A stretch of 64,000 nucleotides of DNA, taken from positions 1 to 64,000 of the forward strand of contig JANXLV010000054.1 of assembly GCA_025355005.1 (NCBI GenBank), read 5' to 3'. This document shows, piece after piece, positions 10,501 to 18,555 of the stretch (positions are counted from its first letter, which is position 1; every line of letters begins with the position of its first letter). The DNA is from Myxococcales bacterium. Its GTDB lineage: Bacteria; Myxococcota_A; Polyangia; Polyangiales; Polyangiaceae. Under the pieces are notes generated by a model. It saw only the letters and a program-made list of their open reading frames with translations. It had not been told where the DNA came from and did not search any database. A program made the translations under genes and the position numbers.

Positions 10501-10958
10501 TGATACGTGAGGCGCGTGGGCTGTCCGCCGGTCGCGTCCACCACATACACGTCGTCGTTGCCGTCCACCGTGCTGGTGAACGCGATGCGCCTTCCATCGG
10601 GCGAGAACACGGGGCCCGAGCACCGCCCCTGCTGCGTCACCAGGCGCCGCGCGACGCCACCGTCCCGCGCGACGACCCAGAGCTGCCCGGCGAACGCGAA
10701 GGCGATCTGCGAGGTCGACATCGCGGGCTCCTGCAGCAGCAGCGGCGCCTTGCCATCCGTGGCGACACTGCCCGCACGAGGAAGCTCTGCGCCCTTGGGA
10801 ACGGGCGTCGACGTGGGCGCGGGGGGCAGCTCCGCAACGCCAACGGGGTCGTGAGGAGCGAGCGCCGCGAACGCGACGAGGGCCGTGGTGAAGACGGTGA
10901 AACCGATGACCGCGCGAGCTTCCATGGGGCGAAGAGTGCCACGGTTCGAGCGGGACAT
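7509..10958 (-). CDS. Tricorn-type S41 serine protease
   Basis: Up to 1149 residues; ATG 10925 (MEARAVIGF) is a likelier start because it puts a hydrophobic segment at the N terminus. Order of parts: signal/anchor, Pro-rich linker, a long beta-propeller region with repeated SPDGRRIAF and SPDGKWIAW motifs (about 85-500), an Asp/Lys-rich insert (SDEEKSKDAKDKDDKGDKG, near 600), a second propeller segment, a PDZ domain (EGDFILAINGQELHG) and the S41 protease core. The nucleophile motif is NEMSGSGGDALPWL, near residue 1023. Tricorn peptidases degrade oligopeptides; bacterial exported homologues probably act on periplasmic or extracellular peptides. The length and domain order fit the tricorn core family (about 1050-1150 aa). 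Confidence 0.93.
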   Translation of the reverse strand: MSRSNRGTLRPMEARAVIGFTVFTTALVAFAALAPHDPVGVAELPPAPTSTPVPKGAELPRAGSVATDGKAPLLLQEPAMSTSQIAFAFAGQLWVVARDGGVARRLVTQQGRCSGPVFSPDGRRIAFTSTVDGNDDVYVVDATGGQPTRLTYHPGPDHAVGFTPDGTRVLFWSMRATVRDLPKLFTTSIDGGFAEELPLPSGSAGSYSADGSRIAYVPIIQWQAGWKKYGGGQAKSIWLADLKDSSIIKVPHDKGNERSPMWSGDTVYFVSDRNGPATLWSYDVKSAAVKELMPNADGFDVRNASLGPGGIVYEQLGALSIYELASGKSHKVNVTIADELPETRPHVDKIDGSQVLHAAVSPTGKRVLVEARGEILSVPAEKGDVRNLTRTPGTADRDPAWSPDGKWIAWLSDEGGEYALYFRAPDGLGASKKVDLGAPGSYFYSPRWSPDSKHLTLIDKRLNLWLIDVDRPALQKIDTDRFEGPSFDAAWSPDSRFVAYVKQLGNHLHGVFVYGLDDKKSFAVGDERADTVAPRFDRNGKYLYFISSTDVGLAQGGGEMSSMGRAVTSSVYAAVLSKDTPSPIAPESDEEKSKDAKDKDDKGDKGEKKTRIDKEGLDQRIIAVPLERAAYTALEAGPEGVLFAASGPTVLSDEDYFDVGDDGPELSVTRFEWKTKKGEKFLEKVDGYSPGGLGIINFSVSADGTKVLYAANNKWSLIPSEKAPKPGEGGLKIDGAEVFVDPHAEYKQIYREIWRIQRDFLYDPKAHGLDLVAAEKLYEPFLPGVASRSDLNVLFEDMLSNLVLGHVWAFGGAMPKQDRVSVGLLGADYEVVDDRYRIKRILKGENYNPKLRAPLTQPGLDVKEGDFILAINGQELHGKDDIDRLLLGRAGKQTVLSLSASAKGGGGAARQVTVVPTGSDGPLRLRTWMEENKKKVDTLSAGRVGYVFLPDTHAGGFANFNRYYFSQVGKDAVVIDERFNHGGYIADYIVNVLSWTPYMGAATREGDDITMPAQAIFGPKVMIANEMSGSGGDALPWLYKRAGIGPLVGTRTWGGLVGIGGYPRLIDGGKVTAPRWALYGTKGEWEVENHGIAPDVEVIQDPALVRQGHDPQLEKAVALALEALAKSPPKKLVRPAYPDYGTRLPTHLP

Positions 10959-10997
10959 CGACAGCCGACTTCGGCGCGCGTGCCGCTCGAGCGATGG

Positions 10998-11606
10998 TCA
11001 GGTAGGCGCGCGCCTACGCGGCCCGTTCGGATGGATCGTCTCGCCCCTGGCGAGCATCTCCACGAACTTCTCGATCGACCTCTTCCGCCCGGCCTCAGTC
11101 TTCATCTGGAGCGTGCGAAACGTCAACGCGAAGCGGTTCTGGGAAGAGAGGTTCTCGTACATCGCGAGCGCCTTCGGCTTCGCGCGGATCGCAGCGAGCA
11201 GATCCTCCGGTGCCTCGCTCTTCATGCTGTAGGCCCTGTCCCACCGGCCATCGGCCTTCGCGGCCTCGATCTGCGCGGCCCCCGACGGCCGCATCCTTCC
11301 TGCCTCGATGAGCCGCGCGACGTTGGCGACGTTGACCTGGCTCCAGACGCTCTTCTTTCCGCGTGGCGTGTATCGCTGCAAGAAGCTCGTGGCGTCGAGG
11401 CCCTTGCGAATGCCGTCGATCCAGCCCCAGCAGAGCACGACGTCGATCGCCTCCTTTGGCGTGATGGACGGGAGCCCAGACCTCACCTTGTGGATCTTGA
11501 TCCAGACCTCGGTCTCCTTGTTCCAGTTCTTGCCGAGCCAGACGTAGAAGCTCTGCTCGCTCTCGAACACACGAACCTTGCGTGAATCAACGTGGACCGC
11601 TGCCAT
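10998..11606 (-). CDS. YdeI/OmpD-associated family protein
   Basis: 202 residues, cytoplasmic, no signal peptide. The N-terminal half carries the typical motifs of the YdeI family: FYVWLGKNWNKETEVWIKIHK, then ITPKEAIDVVLCWGWIDG, then a basic YTPRGKKSVWSQVN, followed by helical EDLLAAIRAKPKA and an Arg/Lys-rich C terminus. Family members are called OmdA or bacteriocin-protection proteins because of an E. coli/Salmonella locus, but the molecular role is unknown. It lies between the protease gene (start 40 nt away) and the TonB-like gene on the same strand, without clear functional links to either. Confidence 0.88.
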   Translation of the reverse strand: MAAVHVDSRKVRVFESEQSFYVWLGKNWNKETEVWIKIHKVRSGLPSITPKEAIDVVLCWGWIDGIRKGLDATSFLQRYTPRGKKSVWSQVNVANVARLIEAGRMRPSGAAQIEAAKADGRWDRAYSMKSEAPEDLLAAIRAKPKALAMYENLSSQNRFALTFRTLQMKTEAGRKRSIEKFVEMLARGETIHPNGPRRRAPT

Positions 11607-11654
11607 CTCTACTTGCCTGCGCCTAGTTTACCACGAGGATCAGGTGCGCGTGGC

Positions 11655-12536
11655 TCAGCGGAGCTTGAAGACGACGCTCCACTTCATGCGCACTGCAACG
11701 GCGTGACCGCCGCGCTTTGCCGCCGTGAAGCGATACGCGCGCACGCCTGCGACCGCGGCTTCATCGAGTCCGTAGCCGGCGTGCTGGAGCGCGCGCGACG
11801 AACGCACGGCGCCGGTCGCATCGACGACGATCTCCACCGGGACTTGCGCCTCGATTCCTGCGGTCTCGGCCGCAGCAGGATAGGGCGGCTCGGGCTCGAA
11901 CATGATCTTCGCAGGCGCGTCCACGCCGGTCTCGGGCGCCGCATGCGCGACGTCGTGGCCGTCGTGGTCGCCTGCACCTTCGCCGTCACCAGTGCCGCCA
12001 CCGCTCTGGCCCGTGCCGTTGGTGGCGACCGCGCCGGAGCTGGGCGTCGCGCCGGGCGGGGCGAGCGATCCGAGCGACATGGTGAAGTGCGGGGTAGCAG
12101 GCGCCGCTACCGCAGCGACCTCCGGTGCCGCAGCAGGGGGCGATGCCGGCTCCGAATCCGCATGGTGCGTGTCCGCCTGGGGTGCCGGCGGTGCCGGCAG
12201 CGCGAGCGGCGCGTGGACCATGTGTCGATCGTGCGGCGTCTCGTCGTGCGAGGGCGCCATCGGATAGTCGTGCGTGTGCGTCGCCGCGTGATGATCATCG
12301 TGATCGTGATCGTCGTCCACCTCGGGCTTGGGCTCGGGCTTCACCTCCTCGAGCCTCGGCGCGTCGATCATCGCGGCCTCGATCTCGAGCGTCGACGCGG
12401 GCTCCGCGGTGCCGCCGTTCTTCGCATGCCCGCCCACCGCAGCGAACGCGATGCCGTGGAGCGCGAACGAGAGGACAATCGCCCCTCCGATCACCAGGCT
12501 CCTGCGTTTCTCGTCGCGCTCCATGTACCTCTTCAA
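11655..12536 (-). CDS. TonB-like energy transducer with His-rich linker
   Basis: 293 residues; ATG 12524 (MERDEKRR) is an alternative start. A short basic cytoplasmic tail precedes one membrane segment (about residues 14-35), followed by a long periplasmic linker and a TonB C-terminal domain (about 205-293) with the PYPAAAETAGIEAQVPVEI entry motif and the closing VRAYRFTAAKRGG strand. TonB proteins carry energy from an ExbBD-type motor to outer-membrane receptors; no exbB or exbD is adjacent. The linker is unusual: residues 75-110 are packed with His and Asp (for example DHDHDDHHAATHTHD), a composition able to bind zinc or nickel. A short inverted repeat lies just upstream (12556-12570) and could be an operator. 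Confidence 0.82.
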   Translation of the reverse strand: MKRYMERDEKRRSLVIGGAIVLSFALHGIAFAAVGGHAKNGGTAEPASTLEIEAAMIDAPRLEEVKPEPKPEVDDDHDHDDHHAATHTHDYPMAPSHDETPHDRHMVHAPLALPAPPAPQADTHHADSEPASPPAAAPEVAAVAAPATPHFTMSLGSLAPPGATPSSGAVATNGTGQSGGGTGDGEGAGDHDGHDVAHAAPETGVDAPAKIMFEPEPPYPAAAETAGIEAQVPVEIVVDATGAVRSSRALQHAGYGLDEAAVAGVRAYRFTAAKRGGHAVAVRMKWSVVFKLR

Positions 12537-12555
12537 CGTATCGTAGGGGGCTCGG

Positions 12556-12570
12556 GATCTGTTTCAGATC
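12556..12570. promoter_or_regulatory. Inverted repeat upstream of the TonB-like gene
   Basis: GATCTG-TTT-CAGATC is a perfect 6-bp inverted repeat with a 3-nt centre, 20 nt upstream of the ATG at 12536. It sits in an AT-richer patch between the TPR gene stop and the TonB-like gene. A second, wider repeat (GCCGT...ACGGC, about 12578-12603) overlaps the same gap. It could be an operator or part of a weak intrinsic terminator for the upstream TPR gene; there is no clean U-run on the coding strand, so the operator reading is slightly preferred. Confidence 0.35.
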
Positions 12571-12603
12571 AGATTTCGCCGTTTTTCAGCTGAATATCAC
12601 GGC

Positions 12604-13905
12604 TCAGTTCTTGATCAGCTCTGCGGCTTCCCGACTCCCGACCACATCGAATCGGGGCGCGAGCGCGAGCGCGCGGCGGACCTCGGCCTGTCCGGAGGTC
12701 CTTTCTCCCGCGGCGATGCGGATGGCGCCCTCGTGGAAGAGGATGCGCGCGTCGTTCGTGTGCAGGCGGCGCGCGCGAGCGATCGCGTCCTTGGCCTCGG
12801 ACAGGCGGCCGTTGCGATACAGCGCAAACGCCAGCGCGTCCTCGGTGTAGATGTCCTTGCGCACCTTGTACTCGTCCTCGGCAAGCGCAAGCGCCTGGAC
12901 GGGCTTCTCGTTGCGAGTGGAGTAGAACAGCGAGAGCGTACGCGGGTCGCTCTTCTTTCCTTCCTTCTCCACGGCGGCGTAGGCCTCGCTCGCGCCGGCC
13001 GTGTCGCCAGCGAGCAAGCGCGCGTCGCCGAGCAGCCACGCTGTCTCGACAAGCGGGCTCGCCTTGTAGGCGCGTCCGAGCACGTCCGCGGCGCCCTTGC
13101 CGTCGCCCTTCGCGAGCAGCGTGCGGCCTCGCCCCACGAGCGCGGGCGGAAATTCCGGATAGAACGCGAGCGCCTGGTCGAAGCCTGCGGTCGCGCCGTC
13201 GAGGTCACCGCGGTGCCAGAAGATCATCGCTGCCTGCACGAGCACCCACGCACGCGGCTCCTTCTCCTTCGTGTCACCTGAGTCGATGGCAAGCCGCGCG
13301 GACTCGAGGGCGCCCTTGTCGTCTCCACGGAGCCACTGCATGTAGGATGCACGCGAATAAGAGGGCAGGTTCGGCTTCAAATCGACCATCTCCTGCGCGG
13401 CGCGCGCTGCCTCTTCGTCGCGGCCCATCTCCGCGAGCGCATCGCTGAGCGTGCCGAACGCCATCGGGTCATCGGGGTGCTTCTTGACGATGCTCTCGGA
13501 GAGCGCGCGAGCCTCCTCGAACTTGTGGTCGTTGAGGAGCACGAGGCCCTTCAGATCCAGCGCGAGCTTGCTGTCCTTCGCGAGCTCGAGAGCGACGTCG
13601 GCGCAGGCGTTCGCGTTGAGGTAAAAGCCGGGGTCCGCGCTGGTGCGAGCCTTCTTGATCCACGCGCGACCGAGCGAGATCCACGATTCTTCCTTCAGGG
13701 GGTTCTTGCGAGCCGCCTCGATCAGCGCCCGAACCGAGCGATCATCCGCGCTGTCACCGGGCGGCGCCATGAGAGCAAGCTTCGAGGCCTGGCTGGCAGC
13801 CGACTCCACCACGACGACGGGAGCCTCTGTCGGCGCCTTCTGCTCATCCCGGGTTCCACAAGCAAACATCGAAAGGGCAAGGGCGACGACGAGAGCGTTG
13901 CGCAT
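12604..13905 (-). CDS. TPR-repeat lipoprotein
   Basis: 433 residues from ATG 13905, chosen because it gives a clean lipoprotein signal (MRNALVVALALSMFAC, Cys16); the frame stays open further upstream but has no signal there. The mature protein is an array of helical tetratricopeptide-like repeats from about residue 60 to the end (GRAWIKKARTSADP, FGTLSDALAEMGRDEEAARA, GRTLLAKGDGKGAADVLGRA and others). TPR lipoproteins usually act as scaffolds for envelope complexes, for example pili or motility machinery. The next gene downstream is the TonB-like protein, 67 nt away on the same strand, so they may work together; no direct evidence. Confidence 0.82.
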   Translation of the reverse strand: MRNALVVALALSMFACGTRDEQKAPTEAPVVVVESAASQASKLALMAPPGDSADDRSVRALIEAARKNPLKEESWISLGRAWIKKARTSADPGFYLNANACADVALELAKDSKLALDLKGLVLLNDHKFEEARALSESIVKKHPDDPMAFGTLSDALAEMGRDEEAARAAQEMVDLKPNLPSYSRASYMQWLRGDDKGALESARLAIDSGDTKEKEPRAWVLVQAAMIFWHRGDLDGATAGFDQALAFYPEFPPALVGRGRTLLAKGDGKGAADVLGRAYKASPLVETAWLLGDARLLAGDTAGASEAYAAVEKEGKKSDPRTLSLFYSTRNEKPVQALALAEDEYKVRKDIYTEDALAFALYRNGRLSEAKDAIARARRLHTNDARILFHEGAIRIAAGERTSGQAEVRRALALAPRFDVVGSREAAELIKN

Positions 13906-13984
13906 GCCTACCCTACGCGGGAGGGCGCGAAGCGGATCCAAGAGGCCAAACGAGCGAGAATTCGGCGCTTTTTCCCGCCAGGCC

Positions 13985-14278
13985 TCAGTCCCCTGCCTCG
14001 GCGTCGGTAGCTCCATCGGACGCGTCGGCGTGCGCGCCGCCGTCGGCGGACCCGTCAGCGCCAGCGTCGGCGCCAGTGTCAGCGCTGGTTCCCGTGTCAC
14101 TTCCGACGCCGGTGTCCGCGCTCGCTGGCGCGTCCAGCACGGTCGCATCCGCAGCAACGCTCGCATCGACGACGGCGGGGCCTGCGTCGTCGATGGAGAC
14201 CGCGCCGCCCACCGTCTGGCAGGCGACGCAGAAAACCGCGAGAGCAGCCACGACGCCCATGCGTGATCGACGACTCAT
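13985..14278 (-). CDS. Small low-complexity lipoprotein
   Basis: 97 residues. Basic N terminus, hydrophobic core and a lipobox-like CVAC (Cys20). The whole mature region is an Asp/Ala/Ser/Gly/Thr low-complexity string (for example GADAGADGSADGGAHADAS) with no folded domain. It resembles the linker found after the lipid anchor in the larger lipoproteins of this window, but without any domain behind it, so it may be either a genuine surface spacer protein or the 5' remnant of a larger lipoprotein gene. An ATG six codons inside (MGVVAALAVF) is an alternative start. Confidence 0.55.
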   Translation of the reverse strand: MSRRSRMGVVAALAVFCVACQTVGGAVSIDDAGPAVVDASVAADATVLDAPASADTGVGSDTGTSADTGADAGADGSADGGAHADASDGATDAEAGD

Positions 14279-14314
14279 CGCATGATCGTATCAGCGCGAC
14301 ACGCGAAGCAGCGG

Positions 14315-14830
14315 CTACTCGTGAACGGTGATCTTGTTCACGCGGACGGGCGTCATGGGCCTGTCGCCCGCGTCCGTCTTCGTGGTCTCGATCTTCTTCA
14401 CGACGTCCATGCCCGACGTCACCTTGCCGAAGACCGGGTGCTTGGAGTCACCAGCCGAGAACCAGTCGAGGTAGCTGTTGTGCTTCGTGTTGACGAAGAA
14501 CTGGCAGCTGCCGCTGTTCGCGCGGCCGGTGTTTGCCATGGAGAGCGTGCCCACCTCGTTGGAGAGCTTCGCGTTCGCGGGGTGCTCGTCCTTGATGGTG
14601 CCATTCGGGCTGTCGCCAGTGCCCGCGCGCGGGCTCTTGGGATCCTTGCTGTGCGGGCAGCCAAACTGCAGCATGAAGTTGTTGATGACCCTGTGGAAGT
14701 GCAGGCCGTCGTAGAAGCCGCTCTTCGCGAGGTTCACGAAGTTGCCTGCCGTGACCGGCATGAGGTCGGTGAAGAGCTCGATTTCGAAGTTGCCGAGCGA
14801 GGTTTCGATCGTTGCGGTGGGATTTGCCAT
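14315..14830 (-). CDS. Peptidyl-prolyl cis-trans isomerase, cyclophilin type
   Basis: 171 residues from ATG 14830 ([19 protein letters not shown]). It has the complete small bacterial cyclophilin fold: [20 protein letters not shown] with the catalytic-Arg region, [33 protein letters not shown] with the conserved Gln-Phe-Phe, and the closing [16 protein letters not shown]. It speeds proline isomerisation during protein folding. No signal peptide is visible, so it acts in the cytoplasm, like E. coli PpiB, which has a similar length (164 aa). A longer start at 14860 is possible but would run into the divergent lipoprotein promoter region. Confidence 0.95.
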   Translation of the reverse strand: MANPTATIETSLGNFEIELFTDLMPVTAGNFVNLAKSGFYDGLHFHRVINNFMLQFGCPHSKDPKSPRAGTGDSPNGTIKDEHPANAKLSNEVGTLSMANTGRANSGSCQFFVNTKHNSYLDWFSAGDSKHPVFGKVTSGMDVVKKIETTKTDAGDRPMTPVRVNKITVHE

Positions 14831-14882
14831 CGCCGACAACGTAGCGAAGCACGCGCTCACGGTCTATGGCGTACGTGGCCAG

Positions 14883-15875
14883 ATGCGTCTACCTTCGGGT
14901 CGAATGCGTTCGCTCGCAGCCCCGCTCATCCTCGCCGCGCTTGTTTCTGGCGCGCTGGTTCTCGCGTGCTCGGACACCAAGCACCAGGGCGGACTGGTCG
15001 TGGCCATCGACACGAACCTCTCCGTCCCGAAGGACATCGACGCGCTCGGCCTGGCCGTGAACATCGGCGGGATCACCAAGTTCTCGAACGTGTACGGCGT
15101 CGCGCCGAGCGGCAAGGTGACGATGCCCGCGACGCTGGTCCTGCAGGAGCCGACCGACGCCTCGCAGTCCGTCACCATCCGCATCACCGGTTTTCTCGGC
15201 GGCAACGCCCGCATTGTCCGCGATGCGATCACAACCGTCCCTCACGCCCGGGTCGCGTTGCTCCGGCTCCAGCTGTCCGCGCTCTCGGCAGGCGATGGCG
15301 TCAAGGGCGCGATCGATCCGCAGGAGGTGGACCGCATCTCCGACCCATCGGTGCAGAGCGCTGGCTTGCGCATCGCCGACACGACGATCGGCGCCTTCGA
15401 CCCGTTCACGCAGATCACGTCCAAGTGCTCACTCGCCGCCGAGCAAACCGACATCGACGGAGTCTGCCAGAGCGCCCGCGTGGACTCCGCGACCCTGCCA
15501 GACGCAGCCAGCGTCCCGATCGTGCCGTCGGCGGCGGAGCTCGCTGCATGCTTCGACGTCCCGAAGTGCTTCGACGGCGCCGTCAAGGTCATGCCACATG
15601 CAGACTGCACGTTTTCCTACGGGGGGGACGCGAAGACGCTCAACGTGGCGATCGAGACCGCCGGCGCCGGGTTCAATACGGCCACTGGATTTCTTGCGCC
15701 GCTCGATCAGGACCCAGAGCACGGATTCTCGGTCGCGAATGGCATCGTGACGATCCCGAAGGCCGTCTGCACGATCGGGACGAAGGCGAAGAGCGTGGTG
15801 CTGGGGACGAAGTGTCCGGCGAAGCAGCCGACGACGCCGATCAAGGGTGGGGGAACCACCTGCGGGGGCGGCTAG
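14883..15875 (+). CDS. Hypothetical lipoprotein
   Basis: 330 residues from ATG 14883, or 323 from ATG 14904, both giving a lipoprotein signal with lipobox LVLAC. The open frame reaches back to 14742 but that part overlaps the divergent cyclophilin gene. The mature part has a beta-rich N-terminal segment (GGLVVAIDTNLSVPKDIDAL, VTIRITGFLGGNARIVRDAI) of a kind seen in many myxobacterial lipoproteins, and several paired cysteines in the C-terminal half (CSLAAEQTDIDGVC, CFDVPKC, CTFSYGG, CTIGTKAKS). The extreme C terminus is Gly-rich with a final Cys. Function unknown. It converges with the MYXO-CTERM gene that ends at 15888. Confidence 0.78.
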   Translation: MRLPSGRMRSLAAPLILAALVSGALVLACSDTKHQGGLVVAIDTNLSVPKDIDALGLAVNIGGITKFSNVYGVAPSGKVTMPATLVLQEPTDASQSVTIRITGFLGGNARIVRDAITTVPHARVALLRLQLSALSAGDGVKGAIDPQEVDRISDPSVQSAGLRIADTTIGAFDPFTQITSKCSLAAEQTDIDGVCQSARVDSATLPDAASVPIVPSAAELAACFDVPKCFDGAVKVMPHADCTFSYGGDAKTLNVAIETAGAGFNTATGFLAPLDQDPEHGFSVANGIVTIPKAVCTIGTKAKSVVLGTKCPAKQPTTPIKGGGTTCGGG

Positions 15876-15887
15876 CTCAGTCGGTTG

Positions 15888-17441
15888 TCAGCCGCGACGA
15901 CGACGGACGAGCGCGAGAGCAGCAAACGTGAGCCCGACGAGCGGTAGTGAGTTTACCGGCGTGCCTGGTGCCGTGTTGCAGCCCGAGTGCGTGGTGTGGG
16001 TGGCGCCTGCGGGATCGCCTGTCGCGGGATCGCCCGTGGTGTCGCCGTTGCCGCTCGTGCCTCCAGCGCCGCCATCCTTGGCGCCGCCACCAGCGCCACC
16101 GCCGCTTCCGCCGCCGCTTCCGCCGCCGCTCGTGCCCGCATCCGGTCCGTTGGCGCTCGGGGTGGTGCCGCTTCCGCAGAGCGCATTCGTCACGCAGTAG
16201 AACTCCCCCTTGGAGAGCTCTTCGCAGCAGCCGCCACCGGGCAGATCGCCGCAGTCCGCGTTCGTGGCGCAGGGCTTCGAGCAGAACGAGTCAGTGGATG
16301 TATAGATGCACGTGTCGCCGCCGAACGTTGGGTTGCAGAACGGGAGGTTCGGGTTTGCGGGATAGCCGCACGCATCACCGAGGTGGCCCTTCGGATTTTG
16401 CACGGGCGGTCCTGGAACGGCGTTGCACGCCTGGCCGGTGGGCGTGAAGGTGACGTTCAACTGGTACGGACCAGCGTTGGTGTTCGTGGCTGCACCGAAC
16501 GTGTCCACCACCAGATAGTACGTGCCGCAGCCGACGACCTGATTCACGCTGGTGTCGCCGCGCGCCGCGCATGCGTTCGTCTGGAGGGAGGTGAAGAGCT
16601 CCACGTCCACGTCGGTGGCCGCGTCGTCGCTGATGGTGGCGACCAGCGTGCCGGGCTGCGCGAAGGTTGCAGTATACACGAACTCCGTGCCGCCCTCTTG
16701 TTTGGCAGGCACGGCACCGCACACGTCGAGCAAGCTGGACGTGGAGTCCTTCGTGTTGCGTGCGTCGGTGTACGGGAACGCGGCGATGTTGATCGGCTTG
16801 GTGAGCGTGCCGACCGGGTCAGCCGCAGTGGTGCCGACCACGCCGTTCAAGCGACGCGGTGTGTAGCCGTTCACGTGCGAGATGCCCGTGACGGCGTTGC
16901 GGTTCACGTTGTAGCCGTAGGCCTCGTAGAAGACGGGCGTGCCGTTCGCGAGGTTCTCGCTCCACATGGCGACGTGATAGCCGGCCTTGTTGTAGACGTC
17001 GCCCGGCAGCATGGATGCCGCGGTGATCGCCGCGGAGGTCTGGTCCAGCGTGGAGGTGGTGAAGTGCCCCGTGCCCCACGACTTGCTCACGAAGCCGGAG
17101 CAGTCCACGCCGGCGGTGCACGCCAGGATGCCGTCGCTCGGCTGCGCGCCAGCGGCGAGGCCCTTCGCGATGTTCGCGTCGAACTCCGCGAACGACTGAT
17201 AGCCGCCCCAGTTGTACGCGAGGCCCACGAAATCACCTGCAACATACACGGACTTGTACGGCGCGCTGCAGGACGCCGTGAGGTTCGCGGAAGTCGCAGA
17301 CCAGGGATGCGCGGCGTATGCGCGTGCGCGCGTGAGGATCGTGTCGCGATCCTCCACGGCTTGCGCGGGCTTTGCGCTCGAAAAGACGGCTGCCGCGGCG
17401 AGGATGCCGAGGATGGTGCTGGAGAGGATCTTGCGGCTCAT
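15888..17441 (-). CDS. NlpC/P60-like secreted protein with MYXO-CTERM tail
   Basis: 517 residues. Signal peptide 1-28 (ends AKPAQA). Residues 30-200 fit a cysteine peptidase of the NlpC/P60 type: the nucleophile motif VDCSGFVSK (Cys114) and the base motif AGYHVAMW (His156), an arrangement known to cut cell-wall peptides. A beta-rich segment at about 235-335 resembles a bacterial pre-peptidase (PPC) domain (GTLVATISDDAATDVDVELF, GTYYLVVDTFG). A cysteine-rich module (CGYPANPNLPFC, CSKPCATNADCG, GGGCCEE) follows, then a Gly/Ser linker and a MYXO-CTERM signal (SGCNTAPGT, hydrophobic helix, RRRRG) that anchors and exports the protein to the cell surface. Its ATG overlaps the stop of the upstream lipoprotein gene (ATGA), showing translational coupling. 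Confidence 0.85.
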   Translation of the reverse strand: MSRKILSSTILGILAAAAVFSSAKPAQAVEDRDTILTRARAYAAHPWSATSANLTASCSAPYKSVYVAGDFVGLAYNWGGYQSFAEFDANIAKGLAAGAQPSDGILACTAGVDCSGFVSKSWGTGHFTTSTLDQTSAAITAASMLPGDVYNKAGYHVAMWSENLANGTPVFYEAYGYNVNRNAVTGISHVNGYTPRRLNGVVGTTAADPVGTLTKPINIAAFPYTDARNTKDSTSSLLDVCGAVPAKQEGGTEFVYTATFAQPGTLVATISDDAATDVDVELFTSLQTNACAARGDTSVNQVVGCGTYYLVVDTFGAATNTNAGPYQLNVTFTPTGQACNAVPGPPVQNPKGHLGDACGYPANPNLPFCNPTFGGDTCIYTSTDSFCSKPCATNADCGDLPGGGCCEELSKGEFYCVTNALCGSGTTPSANGPDAGTSGGGSGGGSGGGAGGGAKDGGAGGTSGNGDTTGDPATGDPAGATHTTHSGCNTAPGTPVNSLPLVGLTFAALALVRRRRG

Positions 17442-18454
17442 CGCGCACCCTCCAGGTTCCAGGTGATGACCACGAGGCCCTTGTCCGTGGGCTTCATGAA
17501 GACGAGCCGGCCCTTGCCGAGCGAGAGCTCTCTGTAGGGTACGTACTCTCCAGGCTCACCCAGCTCACGACGAAGGACGATGTCGCCCGTGGTGGCGTTC
17601 ACGCACTGCACCTCACGCGTGACCCTGAGCGCGGTGGCGGTGGTGTCCGCGTGCTCGAGCCGCGCGCATGCGACGTCTCCGCGCGCGCCGATCAGCCGCG
17701 CTGCAGTCGCCTCGGTGAGCGGGAACGCCGTGAGCGCGTCGCCCTTGTGGATGCGAAGCGTGATGACGCCGCGGTCGTCCTTGATGACGCTGGCGAGCCG
17801 ACCCTGCGAGAGCTGGCCGATGCCCTGCTTCTTGCCTAGCAGCGTGCTCTCGCGGGCGAGCGGCGCATGCGCGCTTCCGAGCGTGAACGACTCCTGGAAC
17901 GACGTCTCCGCGATCACGCGGCGCGACGGACCAAACGCGAGCCCGTCGACATACGGAAGGTCGCGCGCGCTGAGCGTGCCGGACACGGTCCCTTCGGGGT
18001 CCAGCACGGTGACCTCCGACGTGAGCTGTCGCGCGTAGGCGACGGCTCCATCCGGCGATGCAGCGAGGTCGCGGATGTCCTTCGACGTGCTCGCGAAGGT
18101 GCGGATGCCGAGCGTCTGCTTGCCGTCGAACCCGACGATCTCTGCGATGCGTCCGTTCAGGCCGTCGCCGACGAGCATGCGACCGTCGTCGGTGAGCGTG
18201 AGCGCCGTGGGTCCCTGCGCGAGCGCGTCGGGGAGCGTTCCGCGGAACCCGAGACTCTGCGGGCCCCACGGGATCGTCACCGTGGAGCTCACCGTCGAGC
18301 TGGGCGTCCCGTCTCGAGCCGCGCCAGACACCGTCAACCCCGACTGGCTCGCGCCCAGCTCTTCCCTTGGTTTCGAGTCGGTTCCGCATCCCGACAGGAC
18401 GGCGAGAGCGCCGACGGAGAAAAGGACCGAAAAAACAGTGGTTCGGTGGAGCAT
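17438..18454 (-). CDS. Lipoprotein, probable beta-propeller, coupled to the NlpC/P60-like gene
   Basis: 338 residues from ATG 18454 (MLHRTTVFSVLFSVGALAVL), lipobox LSGC. Ten more codons are open upstream but weaken the signal. The mature protein has repeated blade-like segments (ALTLTDDGRMLVGDGLNGRI, LAASPDGAVAYARQL, VDGLAFGPSRRVIAE), suggesting an NHL- or WD-like propeller used for binding. Its stop overlaps the start of the downstream peptidase-like gene by 4 nt (ATGA), so the pair is made together. A surface-anchored propeller next to a surface-sorted cell-wall enzyme could form a complex; this is inference. Confidence 0.78.
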   Translation of the reverse strand: MLHRTTVFSVLFSVGALAVLSGCGTDSKPREELGASQSGLTVSGAARDGTPSSTVSSTVTIPWGPQSLGFRGTLPDALAQGPTALTLTDDGRMLVGDGLNGRIAEIVGFDGKQTLGIRTFASTSKDIRDLAASPDGAVAYARQLTSEVTVLDPEGTVSGTLSARDLPYVDGLAFGPSRRVIAETSFQESFTLGSAHAPLARESTLLGKKQGIGQLSQGRLASVIKDDRGVITLRIHKGDALTAFPLTEATAARLIGARGDVACARLEHADTTATALRVTREVQCVNATTGDIVLRRELGEPGEYVPYRELSLGKGRLVFMKPTDKGLVVITWNLEGAR

Positions 18455-18555
18455 GCGGGGCCGGTTGTGGCCTCGTTCGCGCATGCCGTCAAGGACGTTC
18501 TTACATTCGTCGCCTATGTATGCAAAACGTCTCCCTGGGGAGACAGCGCAAGGGC

